Positions 1 through 10,911 of a stretch of 23,226 bases of DNA are shown one piece after another. The position numbers and the translations under genes are program-made. This stretch comes from Haplomitrium mnioides (lineage: Eukaryota > Marchantiophyta > Haplomitriopsida > Calobryales): positions 41,823-65,048 of the forward strand of contig JBNGIS010008120.1 of NCBI GenBank assembly GCA_049999725.1, in the 5' to 3' direction. Each line of letters opens with the position of its first letter. Positions within the stretch are counted from its first letter, which is position 1. The notes beneath the pieces are model-generated. The model was not told where the DNA came from, made no database searches, and was given only the letters and a program-made list of their open reading frames with translations.

Positions 1-65
1 GTTCTGAGTAGCCTGTTCTTGGTTCAAAGTAGCGGCTGTTGAGTGCTCCAAAGCACCGACTGACA
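1..65 (-). repeat. 3' LTR, first 65 bp only
   Basis: On the minus strand this begins TGTCAGTCGG at position 65 and runs off the left edge. The first 27 bp match the 5' LTR start at 5408-5382 with three transitions. Both contain the palindrome GTGCT-xxxx-AGCAC just inside the terminus. Beyond about 30 bp the two copies are hard to align by eye, so they are old or diverged. Confidence 0.7.
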
Positions 66-77
66 TAACTCCCCCTT
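66..77 (-). other. Polypurine tract of the minus-strand element
   Basis: The minus strand reads AAGGGGGAGTTA directly before the LTR start TGTCAG. A G-rich purine run abutting the 3' LTR is the usual plus-strand DNA priming site of LTR elements. It fixes the transcription direction of this element as right to left. Confidence 0.75.
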
Positions 78-200
78 CAAGTGTGACGCATCCCCACGAA
101 CACACTTCTTCTCCCTCAATTTTTTGGATGCCTTTGCTTCTGGTTGCTGGCTTGACTCTGTATCTCCTACAAAACAACCCCACGAAACACCCCCCTACAA

Positions 201-226
201 AACACACACTCACACACACACATACA
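201..226. repeat. AC/GT-rich microsatellite
   Basis: Imperfect CA dinucleotide run interrupted by CT and AT steps, just downstream (minus sense) of the gag-like stop codon and upstream of the polypurine tract. It belongs to the 3' untranslated part of the minus-strand element. Confidence 0.7.
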
Positions 227-227
227 C

Positions 228-1715
228 TTACCTGTATGCATTCTGCTCGCTCAGCCTCTTCCTTGGATCCCACACAAAAGTCGTGCTTCTAGATTTTGGT
301 TTGAGGGGAATATGAGGTCTCTGCAGCAACATGCCTTGCTGCATTTCCCCTTGCACCATGAACCATCCCTCAGACCTGGGATCCCTATGTTGGTATGTTT
401 CCCTTGGCATGGGACCACGCCCACCACACACCCATCGGGGTCCGCTGATCACACAAGCATACGCAAAGGTATTGTACTTCGGGCATGTAACTTTACAGTT
501 ACATTCAATGTTGATGGGGACGGGGCTGCCCGTAACAATTCCTTCTCTGTCACCAAGATCCTTGTGTTGCATCAAGGTGAGCTTCTTCTCTAGATTGAGA
601 TTGGGCTCACCTTCCGACACCTTCGGATCCTCCGGGCTACAACTGAGTATTTCCATTATCGTGCATTCCACCACTTGAGGAGGCTCTAACTTGACAACAC
701 TTGGTAGATGCTCGTCATGACTCTCTGCCTCCGAGTACACTGTTGTCGACCCCCATCGCATTTCGGGTTCAGAGCTCGACCGACATTGGTATTCCGGTGG
801 GTCCTCCTCTTGGAGGAAATAAGGTTCACTTGCACCATCTCCTTCTTGCCCTAGTGGGGCTCTTCCTTGGTCCCTTGATTGGTGCGTGGAGTCCTCTTGT
901 TCCGATCCTGATTCCTCCGCCTCCGTATGAATGTCGTAATTCGAGAGATCCTGCACCGCGACTAGGGATGCTTCCACCTCTTGGAGCTCATTTGGATCGC
1001 CTCGTGAGTGCTGCTCCTGGACATGCCTCAGGTCCTCACTGTCTGCCTTCTCCTCGGTTTGTGTCTGGTAGAACCAGGTGGGGTATTCCACCTCATATTC
1101 AGAATAGCTCATGGATGACCACACTTGATTCGTACCCTTCATAGCCTTCCGCCTCTTCTGGCTCTTGCTCTTCCGGTGAGACTTGGATTTAGCTTTGGCT
1201 CTTTCATGACAACACTCCTTTGAGGCAGAGGTCTCCTCCTTCACCCAGACTGCGTCCTCCTCTTCACGCTAGGGATGCACTGTGATTGGCCACTCATACT
1301 TCTGCCCCCATGGTTCCGGGAAGTTGGGGGAAACATGTCCAGGCTGACCACAATTCCAGCACACCATAACAATTCTCTTTAGTGGTCCGGTTGCGACCCA
1401 TTCATCTGATTGTTCAGCTCTCTGAAGATTTGGCGTGAGGCCCGACAGGAGGGTCTGCAGTACCTCCATTTTTTAGCTCAATTCCGCTAAGCGACCCTTC
1501 TCTCCCTTGGCAGCCCTTTTGATTGTCCGCTTCCGTCTTTGCTTCTTCTTTCTTGAAGATCTCGGTTCATCAGAGCTGCTGCTAGAGGAGTCACTGTCAC
1601 TTTCCACGGTAGATGTAGAGCTCTCTTCTGTGTCTTCATTGCTGCTTGAACCCTCTGAAGAATATCTTGACACATGCTTAGCCCGTCTTTTCCTTCTCCC
1701 ATGGCCATGGCCCAT
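228..1715 (-). pseudogene. Gag-like protein of the minus-strand element, broken by two in-frame stops
   Basis: One reading frame runs from ATG at 1715-1713 to TAA at 230-228, about 496 codons. It is interrupted by TAA (1475-1473) and TAG (1271-1269). All three segments share the frame, so these are point lesions rather than separate genes. The N-terminal part has basic stretches flanking a run of Ser, Asp and Glu. The middle part holds a retroviral-type zinc knuckle, CWNCGQPGHVSPNF, where the expected last Cys is Phe. The C-terminal 338-codon part is rich in acidic residues and ends in a Cys-rich, basic segment (CNCKVTC, then ISGPRWVCGGRG) that I do not recognise. In-frame sequence continues above 1715 past another TAA at 1757-1755, so the ancestral protein may have begun earlier. 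Nucleic-acid binding and RNA packaging are inferred from the knuckle alone. A pararetrovirus coat protein has a similar acidic-plus-knuckle layout, but the flanking LTRs argue against that. Confidence 0.6.
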
Positions 1716-1937
1716 TTTCCCTAGTTGAGGGAACTTCACTCCTCCCAAATCTGATTACTTGGCCTCTTTTACCGGCCACTCTCCTTCAATAGACTCACAC
1801 CCAGTTGCTCTGTTTCTCGGAAGTAACCTTCTCACAAACTGGCTTGAGTCTCTTCTGTGCACACAGTGGTCTCTCTGGTTTGGGTTGGTCTCAGGTTTTT
1901 TCAAACCTTTGGCTCTTCTTCTAGTGCCAAAAATTAA
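1716..1937 (-). other. Leader of the minus-strand element with candidate primer binding site
   Basis: This is the untranslated stretch between the proposed 5' LTR end and the gag-like ATG. At 1929-1921 the minus strand reads TGGCACTAG, eight bases after a CA-ending LTR candidate (CGACA at 1942-1938). Primer binding sites normally start with TGG because tRNAs end in CCA. I cannot name the matching tRNA, so this is a candidate only. A same-frame segment without a clear start ends at TAA 1757-1755. Confidence 0.35.
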
Positions 1938-2930
1938 TGTCGCTCCCCTGTTTCGGGCCTTAACCTTTTCAAGCCCTGTTTTGAGTGCAGGGGAGGACAG
2001 GTTTCGGGCTTTCAGGTTCTTTTCTGAGATAGCCCCTTACCAGTTATCGTTTTCAGGCCTTAAGGACTTCCCCTTCCTTACAGTCCTTATGTTCACCACT
2101 CACTCTTCTTGTGTTTGCACTCAACTCATTTATTCAGAACCAGTCCACATTCATCACACCCAACATTTGTGTAATTCTTTCCATATATTCCAAAGGTCCA
2201 AACCTAGGATCCTGCCACCTTATATGTGCTTGGAGCAGAATAGGTGCTAGTGACCTGCACCACTTGACAATACAACAAGACTGGACTCCCCCTCTCAGGG
2301 TTGTCTCAAAACTGAAAACAGATTATCCTAACTATCCTAACGTGATCTAATTCCTAACTGTGCAAAAGGATCAAGGACAGAGAGCATTCACCCCCAGGAT
2401 ACCAGAACTTGTGTCGAGGGATGGGACTCCCCCTCCAAGGCTGTTCCCAGGGTCTGCTCAACTATCCCGATGCCTTCTAATCTAATAAGTCACTAGACAA
2501 AAAGCAGAAAGGAAATCTAGCTACACAGATATAGACAAACAATTTACACACTATATGCAAGAGAGATCAGAGTCCTTGAAGGCCCTCTGGATTTCTACTG
2601 ATTATACTTCTCTTATGAGTCCCACTGCCTTACAACTACAGCCAAGCAACCCACACACCCTCCCCTTCAGATATTTTTTTAACTTCCCTCGCGAGAAGCA
2701 CTACTTTTACTTCCTCAGGCTAGGAAGAGAGTTTCTTTGACTTCCACCTCTCGAAGACAACTTTCCCAGTTGCAGGTAGCTCACTCCACCCTTGAGCCTT
2801 GACAGGTCTTACTACGTAGTGCACTGGCACTAGCGCAGCCCCCCCCCCCTCTCAGCTCCACTTGAAGAATTACACTAGAGTGTCTTCAGAACACTTTGGA
2901 CTGATGCTCACATACAAGGAACGACAAAGA

Positions 2931-3476
2931 CAACCCCAAGCTCCTCACTTGGCGGCCTCTCCCGAAGTCATAACTGGCCCAAATCCCTTCGAATCTACGT
3001 ATCAGTAACCCTCCGCTCTAGTCCACCGGCAAGGATGAGGTCACTTGGGTCTCCCCCCTGTCCTCCTCTAAATACCCCTGGCCCCATGGAGCTAGTACCC
3101 CTGCTTCACGTAGTTCGTCATTGAATTCCCACTCCAGCCGCCCCTCGTTGCGGTTTCCTTGTCCTCAGATTGTGATGCTCCTACACAGAAAATGCAGAGA
3201 CGACCCCAAGTCCTCCCATGGTGGCCTCTCCCGAAGTCTTAGCCGGCCAGAATCCCATCGAGACCTCGTATCAGTCACCCTCCGCTCTGGTCCACTGGCA
3301 AGGATGAGGTTACCTGGATCCCCCCAACATCCAGAGCTCCTCGCTCTGCAATCCTCGGCGCCCCTCCAGTCCTCCTCTGAATCCCCCTAGCTCTTTGGAG
3401 TGAGTACCCCTGCTTCACGTAGTCTTGTCAGTGAATTCTCATTCCAGCCCCCCTTTGTTGCGATTCCCTTTAGCGT
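2931..3476. repeat. Imperfect tandem duplication inside the long LTR
   Basis: Unit 1 starts at about 2931 and unit 2 at about 3201; both open with GAC(A/G)ACCCCAAG and share CGAAGTC, GTATCAGT and GGCAAGGATGAGGT in order. The later markers TCCTCCTCT (3061 and 3370) and CCCTGCTTCACGTAGT (about 3099 and 3407) are about 309 bp apart. The second unit therefore gained some 40 bp in its middle. Confidence 0.7.
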
Positions 3477-3631
3477 GCAGTCGCCCCACGCCCTGAGGTT
3501 TCCCGTGCATCAACCTGGAAGAATTCGAAGGTCGCCCAAGTATACTCTCCTTGCGAGCGCTGAACTTGCGAGCCCCATCTCAAGAAAGGTCGTTAATCCC
3601 GTTAGCTCCCTGGAGCTGGGAGGTGACGATG

Positions 3632-3683
3632 TGTGGCGCGCGCCTATTAATCCTGTTACAAACGACGAGTAGCGCGCGCCACA
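3632..3683. repeat. Perfect GC inverted repeat in the long LTR
   Basis: TGTGGCGCGCGC at 3632-3643 is exactly complementary to GCGCGCGCCACA at 3672-3683, leaving a 28-base loop. The arms could form a strong stem in DNA or RNA. Confidence 0.75.
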
Positions 3684-3889
3684 TGTCCTGTGATGATGAT
3701 AGTACAACGGTAATATCAACGGGGAGTCCGAGGAATCTTGCAGCTGAGATTCTGTAGACTCCCGCGGTTGAGTCTGAAGGGCTCTTCTGAACAGAGTTCC
3801 GAAGCGCCCCGTAGAACCCTATCCACAGAATCTCCAAATATTCCCCTGTAGATCCCAAGTCACCCTCCTTGCGTCACGTCACCCGCTGC

Positions 3890-4110
3890 ACCGCCGTCCG
3901 CCACCGCCCCGCAAGGGGGTAGGCTGACCGTCGCGCATACTCTCCCTTCTGTGGTTGACCCACTCTTTGTCTGAAGTCCGATGAGCCCTTCTCCTGCTGC
4001 CGCATGACCCGTTAGCTGCTGCAAGGTCCCTAGAGTCGTCACGTCGTCCGACACCGCCCTGCAAGGGGGTAGGCGAACCGTCGCGCGGACCTTCTTCTGA
4101 AGTTGACCGG
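3890..4110. repeat. 150-bp direct repeat in the long LTR
   Basis: GCAAGGGGGTAGGC occurs at 3911 and 4061, each preceded by a CCGCC-rich block and followed by ACCGTCGCGC and, further on, GTTGACC. The repeat lies next to the inverted repeat. Confidence 0.6.
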
Positions 4111-5408
4111 CGGAAATCTTACCTTTCTCCCCAACGCGCCATGTTTCTGAAGCCTCCCCCGGACTCCCTGCGCTCGACACGTCATCCGTAGAGCCAATGC
4201 GGACCTTTCTCTGCTCGCTGAATAAGAACTGTGCCGATGTCGCCGTTTCATCCTTCCCTCGAGATAAGAACTATGCATGCGCCTGAGGCTCTCTTCGTTA
4301 TCTTCTCTGAAAGCTCGATATAGGAACCGCAAGACCCTTCGTCCCTTTATCGAACTTTCAGATGCTGCGATTGGACCCGTCGAACTTTCACCCTTGGTCA
4401 TGCCGAAGCTGCATTGAATCACCCTTTCAGCGCATGCTGGCTCCTCCGTCGGTCGGACCTGCGTTAAATCCCCTTTCCGGCTCAACCTTCTCCTCGTTGG
4501 TCGGTTTGGTGATGGATCACCCTTTTGGCTTCCTCAGAACTCCCCTTCTCAGATCTCCGATAGATCACCCTTCCGTTCTCCTTCGGCCAGACCCTCGATA
4601 TGTCGCTGCTTCGGGTCCTCTTCCTTGCTCCCCTATAGGATTCCTCGCGGATCCCTCTTAACCGGGCTCCCCACATCGTAAGACGAATCAGAACCCTGTT
4701 AAGTGGGCTCCCCACTTAGGGAGGCGCCTGTCTGCAGATTCGTGGGCCTCCTAATGTCGCCACGTCGTCCGTGGAATCGCGCGAAGTGCTCCAAGGACGT
4801 CACGTTTCCGTGGAATCTCGCGGGGCCTTCCAATGACTCCACCTTTCCGCTCGGATTCGCGAACTCAAATGGAAAGAATCAATCAGCCCTTGCAGGGCGT
4901 GCTACTGCTTGCGAGATCGAGGCGTCCCTCTTCCTTGGCCTTGCTCGCCCTCGTGACGATCTTACCTTCTCATTTCTCTCCTTGAACCTTGCTTCCCGAT
5001 TTGTGGCCGCTGCAGGACCCCCGCGATTTGCCTTTCTTCGAAGTGCCTTCGGGTTTCGTCATTGTGGATCTGTTCCTCTCCCTCCTGCGATTGCTTTGCC
5101 ACAGGTGGCTGCTCTCTTCCTTCTCCCCAGGCTTCGATCCCCGCATCTTCCTGAGGCCCACGGATTCTTGCTGACGTGCTTCGAATTTTGGAAGGTGGCC
5201 CCTCCTCTGGCTAGCGATCCTGATTCCTTCCTCCTCTCTTCTGCCATGATCCTGTTTCCCTCCCAGGACTCATGCGCCCTGCTCTTAGTAGCGGTTTGAG
5301 GGTACTTCATGGCTCCTGAGAGGCCCTCACACTTGCCAATGCTTATTATGTCGCTGATGCTTCTGATTTCGTGAATATTGCTTGAGTGCTCTAAAGCACC
5401 GGTTGACA

Positions 5409-5885
5409 AGGCTAGTTGCCACAACTAATACATAGGGTTTACAACTATATACCAAACCATCTGAGCTATCAAGCTCACTATTTTCTCATAAATACAATTT
5501 CATATCTTTTGATCAAAACAGTACAGGTCAATGTTACATATTATGGAGATTTGATTCAGCTTTAATAGCCTACAACTGCAAGGAGAACAAAGTTTTTACT
5601 ATCAGATTTTGTTGGTGATATCAAGACAAATTTAAGTATTTGCACCAATATATATTTTTAAAAAATATAGAGTCAGCCCCTTACCTATAGCAAGAAGAAG
5701 AGAGAAGCACATTCTATAGCAACTGTGTTATCTATTTCTGTTACAAATCTATAAGAACTCAAATAACAGAAAAGGACAAAAGCATTATGTCTTTTATTAA
5801 TCTGAACTCTTTTAGTTCCTGAATATACAGAATCCTCTACAAAATCTATTTTCTATTTCTTTAACTTTGTTCATATCAACATTCT
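5409..5885 (+). other. AT-rich leader region of copia copy 1, no gene seen
   Basis: No coding potential is visible. ACTATCAG at about 5601-5608 is preceded by a T run, similar to the TGGTATCAG primer site of copy 2 at 13290, so this is probably the decayed leader. I could not align any of it with the candidate 3' LTR at 10912-11108. Confidence 0.35.
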
Positions 5886-6930
5886 ATGGGATGGAGAAAG
5901 TTAAGTTTTAAAAGCTTGACCATATAATGAGAAAATTACCTCTTCTGGTCACTTGATGCTGCAGCCCACCTTGTTTCCAAAGGTTTGGAAACAACTATCC
6001 TCACTGATGAGGATATCAATGCTTAGCACAAAGCACAAGCATTGGTGTTCCTTAGGCACCATCTATCTGATCCTCTGAAATTGCAATACTTAAATGAGAG
6101 TAATCCAAGACTGTTGTGAGATAGCTTGAAAGAGCATTTTGACCATACTAAGACAATCCATCTACCAAAAGCAAGGCATAATTGGGTAAATCTAAGAGTT
6201 CAGGATTTTGCAACAATAGCCAAATATAACAGTGAATGTTTTCAGAATTATAAGTCAATTAACTATCTACAGACTTCTTGTTTCAAAAGAAGAACAAATT
6301 GAGAAAACATTTTCAACTTTTTATCCTACTAATATGATCCTGTCTTCACAATATAGAAATATGAACTTGAGAAGGTATTGTGAATTGATTGCATATTTAT
6401 TGTTGGCAAAAAAACATCAAGATTTACTTCTTAATAATTCTACGACCAGACCTCCTAGAACTCTACCAATATCTCAACCACCTGAAGTGCATTATAGTAA
6501 TGCAATGAATGATAGAGGAAAGCTAAGACAAAGAACCAGATTTGGTTCCAATAGGCAAGCCTCAAATAAAGGAAAAGTCCCAATGACTAGAATATATAAT
6601 AATCAATTGAGGGAGAGAGGCAGAGGCAAAAGCTCTACTGGAAAATTTTTTTCCAAGAGGACAGAGAAGTGGTAGACCTCAAAATAGAGGAAGAAATATG
6701 CCATCTATGAGTAATTCAAGAGGCTAAATAATATGTACTAGATGTGGTAACATGGGCCATATTAAGAAAATGTGTAGAATCTCAACACATCTGGTTGCAC
6801 TATATGCAAAATACCAGAATAAACAGAATACTATAGAGAATCATGGAGTGTTCATGAAACAATTAGATACACTCTGTGATTATGTTGGTAAGGATGATGA
6901 TGTGGTTGTTCCAGAAAATCATATGCTATA
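5886..6930 (+). pseudogene. gag: Copia copy 1 gag (capsid/nucleocapsid), broken
   Basis: It starts at ATG 5886, which aligns with the start of gag in copy 2. Early stops (TAA-TGA before the NYLFWSLD segment) and later ones interrupt it. A frameshift lies near the T7 run at about 6645. The capsid part has the copia gag pattern (NYLFWSLD, FLRHHLSD, LRVQDF, QYRNMN), followed by an Arg-rich stretch. The zinc knuckle CTRCGNMGHIKKMC (about 6736-6777) has an intact CX2CX4HX4C spacing, unlike copy 2. The role is virus-like particle formation and RNA packaging, by family knowledge. As it stands it cannot encode a full protein. Confidence 0.85.
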
Positions 6931-8830
6931 GTGCTTATCTATAGTTCCTAAATTGGATGATATTAATACATGTATAATTGATAGTGGCAACACTCATACT
7001 ATCTTGAAGTGCAGATCATTCTTTACAAATATTACGCCTTCAAGTCAAAATGTGACAATAATTATGGGCAGTAATCATATAGAAGAAGTACATAGACCTA
7101 CTATTATCACTATGCTAAGAGGAACTACACTACATATCAGATCTGCTATATATGCACCAAGTGCTACTAGGAATCTCATTAGTTTTAAAGATATAAGAAA
7201 TAATAGATTCCATATACACACTAGCACTTGTAAAGATCAAAAGGTGTTTAATATTTTACAAAACACTCCTAAAGGATCTGAAATAAAAGAAACACTTTTT
7301 GCGTATCCCCTTGGGTTTTATGTAATGTAAGTTCAAAGTTTCTTACTTGATATAAAACAGATTAATCACATCAAATTATGACATAAACGCTTAGGACATC
7401 CTGGCATGAATATGTTTCAAAATATTCTTAAAGTGTCCAGATCTATTTCTCTTAGGATTAAACCACATATGATCAATAAACAATGCATCAAATGTTCTCA
7501 AGGTAAGCTAGTCCTATGACCAACAATATCCAAGATTGTGATGGATATACCCAGATTCCTTCAAAGACTACACGCAGATGTATATGGCAATATAGACCCA
7601 CCAAGTTGAGCTTTTCGGTACTTCTTGGTTATTATCTACGAGTCATCAAAATGGTCACAAGTCTCGTTACTCTCTACACAAAATTTAGTCTTTCCTAGGA
7701 ACCTGACACATATTTTGAAATTGAAAGCTCAATTTCTAGAAAATTCAGTAAGAGTTCTAAGGGTTGGCAATGAGGTGGAGTTTACATCCAAGAATTTTGA
7801 TGAATTTTGCATGACTATGGGTATAGATACCCAGTACTCTGGGGCTCACATCCATTTTCATAATGGCATAGTCGAAAGAGTTATTTGCATTATAAAAATA
7901 ATAGTTAGGCCCATACTCATGCAGACCAAATTATCAGTTTCGGCATGAGGCCACGCTATATTACATGTTGTCTCATTATTAAAATTCAGTCCATCAGCGT
8001 TTAATGCTTTGACACCTCACCAACTTTCCTATGGGACTATTCCCAATCTATCTCATCTACGTATTTTCGGTTATCAAGTTCTTGTTCCAATTATGGGACC
8101 AAAAAGGTCTAAGATGGGTCCTCAAAGACAGAAGGGCATCTATGTGGGATATGAATCCCCATCAATCACACGATATCTGAAACCATTTACAATGGATGTA
8201 TTTCAAGCTCCATTCACAGATTGCCACTTCTATAAGGATATATTCCATTCATTATTTGAAGATAAAAATTCTTCATTACCAAAAAAGATAGAATGTGAGA
8301 AAATATATACTTTATGGATAGATCAAAGAACAAGGCAATGTGAGGATGAAGTCAAGAGACTTTTTCACTTGACTAAAACTATCAAACAATTGCGTGACTC
8401 ACTTAAAAAGATTGCAAAGGTGATACGATCACATATTCTTATTGTACATATACCTACAAGAATTCAAGACATTATTATAATAGCTTGTGATCAATTACCA
8501 AGGAAAAAGAGAGGCTGTACTTTAGGTTCTAAAGACTCTCAACCAAGGCAAAGAATTTCGACAAAGAGGAATACATTCTCAAATGATGTGCATATACCAC
8601 TATCTTCATCTATTACACTACCATCTCAATCTACTATCTCTCTTTTAGAGATCTCGGATAATAATAAAGAAATTTTAATCCACTATATGAACATTGGGAT
8701 ATTATGGCAAAGAGAGAGTGTTAATATGGATGATAATTTTGCATTCATGATTTCAGAGACTGTATTTGATGTACACCCTAATCTACGGTCTGTCAAAGAA
8801 GCCATGGACAGTTCTAATTAGATTGAATGA
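6931..8830 (+). pseudogene. pol: Copia copy 1 protease and integrase, broken
   Basis: The protease is marked by CIIDSGNTHTIL at about 6970, with the aspartic DSG triad; the frame closes at TAA 7328-7330. The integrase follows in several frames. It has the HX4H zinc pair (HKRLGHP) and CIKC, then the core with first Asp in LHADVYG, and the final Glu in NGIVERVI. The second catalytic Asp is lost: copy 2 has LRVDGAGEF where this copy has LRVGNEVEF. A TGA at 7946-7948 replaces the Trp of AWGHAIL. The C-terminal domain (GPKRSKMGPQRQKG, then FTDCHF) is readable from 8009 to about 8821. Confidence 0.85.
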
Positions 8831-10499
8831 GAAAAGGTGATGAATTCCAAATTGGATTCTATGATAAAGAGGAAAGTATTCGAACCTTTAGTCCCCATAC
8901 CTTCTAATGCCCACTTAATTGGATATAGGTAGATTTTCGTGAAAAAGTCAAAATTGTCAAATATAAGGCACGCCTTGTAGCCAATGGCTATATATAGATA
9001 CTAGGGAGAGACAATGATCTCACATACGCCCCAGTTATGGATGTTATCACATACCATTTCCTAGTAGGCATTTTCCTATGACATAAGCTCATGACACATC
9101 AGTTAGATATGGTGACAGCATGCCAATATGGGTTGTTAGATACCCAAATCTATATGAAAGCTCCCTTAGAGTTTATTGTCGAGAATATCTATCATATTCA
9201 ATAGGAAAATATCTCTAAGAGAAAACCATTTAGCGACCCATCTACCTCATTACCAACGACCAATACAAAGCCCAAGAGAGGGATTATTGGACTGGGATCT
9301 TTAGTCTATGAGATGTAGACTAGGCAGATTGGACCTTTTGTTTCCTATATGCATCAATCCATGCCTCTAGCCAAGGATGCATATGTTGTCTAGATCATGA
9401 GATCTATTTATAGACTTAAGAAAAGTGGTCGTATATAGTATCAAAGATTTAAAGAGGAGATGATAGCCATGGGTTTTCACTATAATGACATTGCACCAAG
9501 TTTATTCTTCAAACATGCTAACAAACAATTTATTATTGTCGCAATTTATATTGATGATATAAACTTATTTGGTCACTAATCCCTACTTGAGCAGACTATA
9601 TCTATGCTTAAGAAATTTTTTTATATAAGGAATATTGATAAGACTACCTATTGCTTAGGACTACAATTTGAGTATCTTGATGATGACATATTATTCCATT
9701 AGAGTACTTGTACTAAGAAAGTTCTAAAACAATTTAATATGGATAAATCTCATCCGTTAACATCTCCTATTGAGATTAGGACACTTGATAAAGATAAAGA
9801 TTTGTTCCGTAGAAGAAAATACATAGAGCCTATCCTAGGATCTGAGATACCATATCTCTCTACTATAGGAGCTCTTATATTCTTGGCAAATCAAACTCGA
9901 CCAAATATTTCCTTTGTCGTGAACCTGCTAGCCAGACATAGTTAACAACCCACTATAAGGCATTGGAATGGTATCAAACAAGTATTCAGATATTTGCAAG
10001 GAAGCACTGATATGGGACTTTATTTCCCAAAACACAATGATCAAATCTTAACCGGTTATGCGGATGCAAGAAACCTTTCGGATTCTGATGATGCTAAATC
10101 CCAAATTGAATATGTATTCCTATATGGCTCTACAGCCATATTATGGAAGAGTAGTGAGCAAACTCTGACTTGCACATCTTCCAACCATGTAGAGATAATA
10201 GTTGTGTATGAAGCTAGTAGGGAATGCATATATTTATGTTGGATGATTGATCATGTTTATGTTTCTTGTGGTTTACCTTATCTATCTGACCCTACTATTA
10301 TCCATGAGGATAATTTGGCATGTGTGCAGCAGATCTCATAGGGATTTATCAAAGGAGATTGTATTAAGCATATAGCACCCAAATTCTTTTTTTCACATGA
10401 GCAACAAGATGATACTATATCAATGCAAGTGATTGTCGAAAAGGACAATACATCGGATCTATTTACGAGGGATTTACCTCATGCACTACATCATAGATA
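8800..10499 (+). pseudogene. pol: Copia copy 1 reverse transcriptase and RNase H, broken
   Basis: The RT is recognisable from SKLDSMIKRKVFEP through the palm motif YIDD (about 9549) in several frames. Stops at 8819, 8828, 8930 and 9436 all fall on Trp codons of copy 2 or of the family. The linker between YMKAP (about 9151) and the SIYRLKKSGR segment (about 9402) is longer than usual, about 80 codons, and contains MPLAKDA, similar to the repeated PLAD motif of copy 2. RNase H follows the ETLYLANQTRP-type segment (here FLANQTRPNISF); its first Asp is kept in GYADA. The C-terminal LRQLSILL segment aligns with copies 2 and 3. Confidence 0.85.
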
Positions 10500-10911
10500 A
10501 TGTAATCTTATTGAACTACGCCAACTATCCATACTATTATAATCTTCATCGACATATTTGATATTCTCTATTTTTTCATCTTATTGACGATCATATTTTA
10601 CATTCTCACGGTATATTTTATTTATTTCCTTGGATCTATATATCATTTCATCATCTCTCTCATTTTATACTCTTCTAAATTTTTATGTCCTATAGCCAAA
10701 TGATTCATCATTTTATATCATGATATTTTGTATTTTCTATTCTACAATCCATGATATGATGCTCGTTGTACTCTTTCCCTTGAAGGAGTAAAAGAGGGTT
10801 TTATTGAGGCAACATCATTATTTCCTTATATGGATTTTATTGTTTTACTTCGAGTTCTTTTTCTCATATTGATCTTTTCTTCTATGTTACGATTGCTTAT
10901 AACATTCCCCA
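10500..10911 (+). other. 3' UTR of copia copy 1
   Basis: AT-rich and T-rich stretch between RNase H and the candidate LTR, with no coding potential. It contains the conserved hairpin at 10768-10812. No G-rich polypurine tract survives directly before 10912. Confidence 0.6.
10768..10812 (+). promoter_or_regulatory. Conserved 3' UTR hairpin motif, copy 1
   Basis: CTCTTTCCCTT, a short purine-rich loop, then GAGGGTTTTATTGAGGC. The stem pairs CCCTT (10777-10781) with GAGGG (10794-10798). A motif of this form (CTCTTTTCCCTT...GGGTTTT...AATGAGGC) is, from memory, widespread just upstream of or within the 3' end region of plant copia elements. Its role is unknown to me; RNA 3'-end formation or packaging are possibilities. 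Confidence 0.65.

Larger units (their letters stand above)
1..5408 (-). mobile_element. Non-autonomous LTR retrotransposon with gag-like ORF only (3' LTR cut by window edge)
   Basis: Read on the minus strand, the element begins at 5408 with TGTCAACCGG and its second LTR begins at 65 with TGTCAGTCGG. The first 27 bases of the two termini differ by only three transitions. A polypurine tract (AAGGGGGAG) lies immediately before the second LTR, as expected for a 3' LTR. The space between the proposed 5' LTR end (about 1938) and the polypurine tract is only about 1.9 kb and holds one broken gag-like frame. No DDE integrase, DSG/DTG protease or reverse transcriptase motif is seen on either strand. 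This layout fits the plant class described as terminal-repeat retrotransposons with a GAG domain (TR-GAG), which need enzymes from another element. The superfamily cannot be assigned. The outer flank of the 5' LTR is AGGCT (5409-5413); the matching target duplication would be off-window. Confidence 0.7.
1938..5408 (-). repeat. Long 5' LTR of the minus-strand element (about 3.47 kb)
   Basis: The outer end (TGTCAACC at 5408) is supported by identity with the 3' LTR start. The inner end at 1938 rests only on a CA-type ending beside a TGG site and is much less certain. The stretch has no convincing protein: the open frames seen in it on both strands look like the by-product of GC-rich sequence and internal duplication. 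It contains a tandem duplication (2931-3476), a 150-bp direct repeat (3890-4110), a long GC inverted repeat (3632-3683), an 11-C run near 2839-2849 and smaller direct repeats around 4664-4850. Such subrepeats are common in long plant LTRs. Confidence 0.5.

Noticed and set aside
701-1144. 147-codon plus-strand frame opposite the gag-like gene
   Set aside because: It is the complement of the acidic gag-like frame, with no domain of its own.
228-1748. Endogenous pararetrovirus coat protein
   Set aside because: An acidic region and zinc knuckle are compatible, but the flanking LTR starts, polypurine tract and lack of movement protein or RT favour an LTR element.
3121-5299. Several open frames of 60-198 codons on both strands in the GC-rich block
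   Set aside because: They overlap one another on both strands, have no recognisable domains, and lie in the proposed LTR with internal duplications; low stop density is due to GC content.
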